DNA from: Lanius collurio | Taxonomy: Eukaryota > Chordata > Aves > Passeriformes > Laniidae | Length of the DNA: 64,000 nt | Reading direction: 5' to 3' | NCBI GenBank assembly: GCA_020086605.1 | Contig: JACBWW010000028.1 | Coordinates: 8,129,540-8,193,539, forward strand | Part shown: positions 60,401 through 64,000 of the stretch, piece after piece | How positions within the stretch are numbered: position 1 is the first letter of the stretch | How the letters are laid out: each line of letters opens with the position of its first letter | Notes under the pieces: generated by a model | Told to the model about the DNA's origin: nothing | Databases searched by the model: none | The model's input: only the letters and a program-made list of their open reading frames with translations | Translations under genes and position numbers: made by a program

Positions 60401-63119
60401 AAAAAAACCCAACCAACCAAAAAATAACCCATCCAAACTTAGAATGCAAATACAGAAGAAGGTCTAAGAGAATGGTAATTTTATTGTTAAGAGGAAGTCC
60501 CACAGTATGGAAATTCATATAATTTTATTATAAAAATGTTTTGAATAATTATTATCATTTTAACCATACACTAAAAAATCTGGAGGAAAAAAAATAAGTC
60601 CTATCTAAACAAAGTGGTATCATTTTTTTGCTAACTTGAGATCAATCCAAATCTCAGCCATCTTGTGCCATTAGGAATCCAAGTTGCAAACTTTATTTCT
60701 TCCTCTTCACATTCCCTAGTTACTCTAGATGTAAACGGTAGAATGAAGACCATACAATGTGTGAACGAAAGAACAGAGACAGCAAATGCTCACAGTTCAT
60801 GCTCAAAAACCTGGAGGATAATGACAGTATCGTGTCTCCAAACAGGCATTTATTGCTATTTACATACGCAACTTCTCAGCCCTCACTCACTGTGCCTGAT
60901 CATGGCCTGTAAAGCCATGAAGACTTTGGAGATGGTCCATAAGGAATCACTGCTCAGTGTCACTTCTAAAGAAGGGATGCCACAGTATCAATTAAAAACT
61001 AGCAGGAGGCAATCTTTTGCCCACAGACAAGTTACTGTGACTGTGCCACATGCCAGAAAGAGGAAAAGTTCATGGTGCAGCAACCTAGATGTAATCTAAG
61101 TTCTGGGATATTCCTGAGTGTCACTTTCCTATATCTTAGGAAATTACTGCAAGGAAATACATGCTGACTCTTTATTTACTGCAGAGAAGAAGTATTAGCC
61201 ATTGTTCAACATGATACTGGACTAGGCTAGAAACATCACCCTGTGTGGCTGCTGTAATCTGTACTTTACTCTTAACATACCAGATGGTGAACATTTGCAA
61301 AATAAAAATCAGTATGAAGGATTTATTACCTGCCTTTTCTCTGGATAGCACTGGCTTTTGAAATCCACACCATTTTTAGCATTGTAACACAACTCAGTGC
61401 ATCAAAAGACTTCTATAAAAGCAGAGCAAGGAACAGAAAAACACAATTAAACATGATACACAAAATAAAAGTTATTAATGAGATATTAACATACGTTCTT
61501 TAAAAAATAGAAAAAATAATTTTAACAAACACCAGCAGCTTCTGGCTCAAACGTATGCTCTGAAGTTGCTTGCAATTAAATTTACAAAACCTGTTTCACG
61601 CTATCTTTGTGCTAGTTTTCTAAGTGGAAGTTTTCTAGTCTGTAGGCAATTGAGAATAATAAGATATGGACTGTGTTTTGAATTATCACAAATGAGGAAA
61701 AAAAAAGTATTATATTGATTAAAGTTTTCTTCTTTGTCTCACCTGGAAATTACATCCTTATTTTCCCACATTTGATGCAAAGTTACAAAAAAAATCTATT
61801 ACCATGAACTTTACAAATTTGGTATGTATCTCCCCTATGAAATCCAACTTCAAAGACATATAACAGGTCTGAAACTACGTCATTATATTATCTCACTTTT
61901 CCTTAACAAGTATTTGGGAATGGGTATTCAACACATCAGAAACAATACTTAAAAACTTTAATGGATTAGATTTTGACTTGACACAATAGCAGGACAAAGG
62001 GAACTCCCAATGCTCACTCAAGTCTCAGGAAGACAGTGGTCTAGACAGATGAACTTGTTTTAAAAAAACTAATAGAAACTCTAAATTATAAAAAGAAAGA
62101 TATATCAACATTTCAATTTACGGTAGCTTTTAGGTTTATTAACAGCTAATTATTTACAGTATTTGTCATAAATTAATGTCAAAACTTCTCAGTGATCTTT
62201 GTTACTTGACATGCACTAGCTCTCAGTCTACTATAAAAAAATCGTACTCTAAAATTTACTTATTATGTATTACAGAATAACACTAGGAAGTTTACTTGCC
62301 ACCGGAAGTTTTAACCAATCATACCTCTTTCACCTTGCCTGAGTCAATAACAAATACAACATCATTGACTGTTATGCTGGTTTCTGCAATATTTGTAGAA
62401 AGAATCTGCAAATAAAATAAAATAACAAACAACCAAAACTGTAGTTAAAAGCAAAGACAATATAAATTAATATATTATCTGATTAAATCCTCTAAAACTT
62501 ACTATTTTGCGCACTCCAGGAGGTGGACTTTTAAGCACTTTCTTCTGATCCAAAGTCTGCATATTTGAATGAAGCATGAAAACCTGGTATCTAATGCAAG
62601 ACAAAGAGCACATTCAAGTATTTTTAAAAGAAGCAATAAAAACCTCAACCATAGGAACTAGAAGCTTTACCTGTGAGCATTGTCAGCAAATCTCCTGTCA
62701 TCAAAAAGAATACGGTCCCTCAGGCTAACTATCTCATCATATCCAGGAAGAAATATTAAAATGGCTCCTGAAAAAGAAGCAGGCTTGCAGAGTTAAGCAG
62801 CAAATTCACTTAAAATATATATCAGTACTGTGTAGACCATCACTTGGAGGGTTTTCCTATTTAGTGTTTCCAAAAGAAGGGCAGGATTCATCAAAGGCTG
62901 AATGTGCAGTAATTTACTTGGAGTGTGTGTTTATACTTACCCGTCTCACAACTATGACAGATGTTATAAAGTAAGTGCATAATGAGGTCCAGATCCACTT
63001 TTTCATCATCAAAGCTGTGATGATAAGCCGTCAGCAGTTCTCTGTCCTCTGCACTAAGGTCTCCACCACTTGTTTGGACCAGGGAACTTTCATCCAGATT
63101 TCCAAATCCTGCTGAAGCA
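48400..63119 (-). CDS. YTHDC2: YTHDC2, 3' part of the gene (17 coding exons)
   Basis: YTHDC2 is a DEAH-box 3'-5' RNA helicase that reads N6-methyladenosine; in vertebrates it drives entry into and progress through germ-cell meiosis with MEIOC and XRN1. About 865 C-terminal codons (of about 1430 in the human protein) are here in 17 exons whose phases all join. Order: end of the ankyrin-insert region and second RecA lobe with helicase motif V (STNIAETSIT) and motif VI (QRKGRAGRC), HA2/winged-helix and OB-fold region, Ser-rich linker, then the YTH domain with cage tryptophans in KGIWSTTPSNE and SQDWGSPG, and the STD-stop C-terminus. The first RecA lobe, DEAH box, R3H domain and start codon lie beyond the right edge. 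Differences from human include one residue fewer after FWES. Several introns hold LTR-like sequence. Confidence 0.97.
49667..49849 (-). CDS. YTHDC2: YTHDC2 exon, second half of YTH domain
   Basis: 61 codons from GFARM to SRDGQ, including SQDWGSPGFGGVFKVEWI, which holds the second cage tryptophan, and FQFAHHLHNPWNDNKKVQI. CTTCCAG acceptor, GTAGTT donor. Confidence 0.97.
51500..52215 (+). mobile_element. LTR-like sequence inside a YTHDC2 intron
   Basis: It has a TATAAAAACTGG motif near 52004-52015 and AATAAATTTTATTT near 52153-52166, about 150 bp apart, as in an LTR promoter/poly(A) unit. It is antisense to YTHDC2. No internal retroviral sequence and no clear target duplication, so a solo LTR is only probable. 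Confidence 0.4.
52452..52652 (-). CDS. YTHDC2: YTHDC2 exon, first half of YTH domain
   Basis: 67 codons: GSKSPSPRQYMPVRYFIMKS, then KGIWSTTPSNERKLN with the first cage tryptophan, GAFWESVVYLIFS and QGSGHFQ. As I recall the human protein it reads RAFWESSIVYLVFS, so one residue is missing and one Arg is Gly here. Confidence 0.97.
53576..53753 (-). CDS. YTHDC2: YTHDC2 exon, Ser-rich linker
   Basis: Reads VLMKSARPLLHQPKQYKRR and later DQSSMKSADSSSFPSPCASP. A low-complexity, probably disordered linker before the YTH domain. Phase 2 in, phase 0 out. Confidence 0.95.
54151..54440 (-). CDS. YTHDC2: YTHDC2 exon, region after OB fold
   Basis: Begins AAGLLLQLRQKWHSLFLRRM and contains QSAGLQQPSGIGQRPRP, followed by a Ser/Thr-rich end. 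Confidence 0.96.
55731..55840 (-). CDS. YTHDC2: YTHDC2 exon, acidic Ser-rich segment
   Basis: Reads DSSDSEMED followed by LLKLDEWLHLRLDSE. TTCAG acceptor, GTAAGT donor. Confidence 0.95.
56969..57164 (-). CDS. YTHDC2: YTHDC2 exon, OB-fold region
   Basis: Contains ALPTDWLIYDEMTRAHRIAN and IRCCSVVTPITVALFCGPAR, typical of the C-terminal DEAH-helicase OB fold. Confidence 0.97.
57580..57785 (-). CDS. YTHDC2: YTHDC2 exon, OB-fold start
   Basis: Reads FVRARGGADIRDVNANSENW and further KEKKVRFHPTSVLSQPQYKK. Confidence 0.97.
58100..58600. other. possible LTR-like sequence in a YTHDC2 intron
   Basis: GC-richer than the flanking intron, with GGGTATAAAGGCC at 58389-58401 (TATA-like). No polyadenylation signal or target duplication seen, so this is tentative. 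Confidence 0.25.
58782..58908 (-). CDS. YTHDC2: YTHDC2 exon, HA2/ratchet region
   Basis: Reads AWQKARSDGWERAFCEKNFL and GMRTQLLGQLRAS. Confidence 0.97.
59354..59626 (-). CDS. YTHDC2: YTHDC2 exon, winged helix/HA2
   Basis: 91 codons: AIDAMDPWEDLTELGYHLTE, PVEPHLGKMVL, TIACALAYRDPFVLP and a basic RKRFTAG segment. This is the HA2 domain of DEAH helicases. The plus-strand frame over it is a shadow. Confidence 0.97.
59989..60108 (-). CDS. YTHDC2: YTHDC2 exon
   Basis: 40 codons, ELCLHTKLLAPRNCPVVDFL then PDPPPALIVKNALQMLK. Confidence 0.97.
60245..60350 (-). CDS. YTHDC2: YTHDC2 exon, end of helicase motif VI
   Basis: Reads AGRCQPGVCFRLFSKLRFEN and EFQTPELLRMPLQ. The motif VI Arg-Ala-Gly-Arg is split across the upstream junction. 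Confidence 0.97.
61330..61412 (-). CDS. YTHDC2: YTHDC2 exon, helicase motif VI
   Basis: Reads KSFDALSCVTMLKMVWISKA followed by SAIQRKGR. Motif VI arginines contact ATP in DEAH helicases. Confidence 0.97.
62325..62405 (-). CDS. YTHDC2: YTHDC2 exon, helicase motif V
   Basis: 27 codons, ILSTNIAETSITVNDVVFVI then DSGKVKE. Confidence 0.97.
62503..62590 (-). CDS. YTHDC2: YTHDC2 exon, second RecA lobe
   Basis: Reads YQVFMLHSNMQTLDQKKVLK then SPPPGVRKI. Confidence 0.96.
62671..62767 (-). CDS. YTHDC2: YTHDC2 exon, start of second RecA lobe
   Basis: Reads AILIFLPGYDEIVSLRDRIL (motif IV region) then FDDRRFADNAHR. Confidence 0.97.
62941..63119 (-). CDS. YTHDC2: YTHDC2 exon, most upstream one in the window
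   Basis: Reads GFGNLDESSLVQTSGGDLSA and later EKVDLDLIMHLLYNICHSC. It follows the ankyrin-repeat insert that YTHDC2 carries inside its helicase core. ATTTTAG acceptor, GTAAGT donor. Confidence 0.97.
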
Positions 63120-64000
63120 CTAAAATAGACAAATGCACAGATCAGCATCAAGGCTGTTTATTTCAGGTTTGTATTCACGCACCAACTAAACTTAGATCAA
63201 CAACAACAAGACTGCTTCTTTCAAATTTTAAAGTGTAGCAGAATAGCACCTCTGGAAGTGTAATCCAAGAAAGCATGAAACTTCAATTTTTAGCATTAAC
63301 TTTAATTTTCTTACTCTTCATTGAAACATAACCATAAGAAAAGTTTCAGAACTCAAAGTACAGACATCACTTGTTTATCTGTTAAATAAAAAATATTTAA
63401 AAGAAATTAATTTCCCAAACATTTTCCTCCCATAAGCAGGTAATACACAAACTGAAACTGAATTAAGAAGTGTTTTTAAAATATTCATCTCTACAAAATG
63501 GTAACAAAACTATAACTGTAAATTAAACAAAAACCAATTCTTGAATGACCCAGTGTAAATGTTACTTCTACAAGGTTTCTTAATATGGCTACCACACATC
63601 AATAATGTATAGATAAAAACACAACTCATTTGTTTCTAAAATAAGCATCTGAAATTAAAATTGCACATGGCAGAATAAGCATCTCTGTCGATTTATCTGT
63701 ATTACTATACTCACATCCTAGACATGTCTAGCCTAGATATACAATCATGACAGCAATGCTAACATCAAAACCATAAAAAGATAATGACATGAAAGAAGTC
63801 TACATCACTCTATTTATCTTAGGATCTGCACAAACATAATCACTACAACACTGAATACAAACACTTCTATTTTAAAAAAGGTGTAGTACTGAAATATACC
63901 TAGTGTCAAAGAAATCCTGCTATTTAGGTCAGATTTTAAGGCATAAAAAGCTAAAAACTGTCCTGATTGGAAGATAAAATGCAAATTTTTCTTCAACATT
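63120..64000 (-). other. YTHDC2: YTHDC2 intron, cut by window edge
   Basis: AT-rich intronic sequence. No further YTHDC2 exon could be read here; the ankyrin-repeat and first RecA-lobe exons must lie to the right. Confidence 0.75.

Overview
The window reads as bird nuclear DNA. Several LINE copies are of the CR1 type, including 3' ends with the octamer tail typical of CR1. There are several LTR elements and one long LTR-like repeat whose text I recognise from bird genomes. The only host protein-coding gene I can support is the 3' part of YTHDC2, on the minus strand, split into 17 coding exons between about 48.4 and 63.1 kb. I cannot tell the species or order.

Layout. 1-5.4 kb: a degraded CR1 fragment, then plain intergenic DNA. 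5.4-19.8 kb: a cluster of three related LTR retroelements, called A (5417-8550, plus), B (about 11892-13670, plus, no 5' LTR) and C (17260-19751, minus, both LTRs and a perfect 6-bp target duplication), with CR1 fragments between them. 19.8-47.8 kb: gene-poor DNA with CR1 fragments, several probable solo LTRs, short tandem duplications and a retroprocessed-looking 3' end. 47.8-64 kb: YTHDC2, covering the C-terminal half of its helicase core, the HA2 and OB-fold regions, a Ser-rich linker and the m6A-reading YTH domain, ending at a TAA. The 5' half of the gene lies beyond the right edge.

The most interesting content is the A/B/C family. Each copy carries a Y-box-protein-like cold-shock domain followed by a Pro/Phe/Tyr-rich tail, placed between retroviral-type LTRs. 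C, and less clearly A, also keep a short gag-matrix-like segment after a candidate primer-binding site. This is the layout expected if a class II (beta-like) endogenous retrovirus captured a host Y-box mRNA in place of most of gag-pol-env and then multiplied as a non-autonomous element. All three copies are now broken by stops or frameshifts. B and C share the same two in-frame stops, while A has a sense codon at the one it can be compared at. Element A also contains a near full-length 5S rRNA-like sequence on the opposite strand.

All family assignments rest on reading translated sequence and recalling family motifs; no alignment or database search was run. Exon boundaries of YTHDC2 were placed by reading-frame continuity and AG/GT junctions, and the phases agree across all 17 exons.
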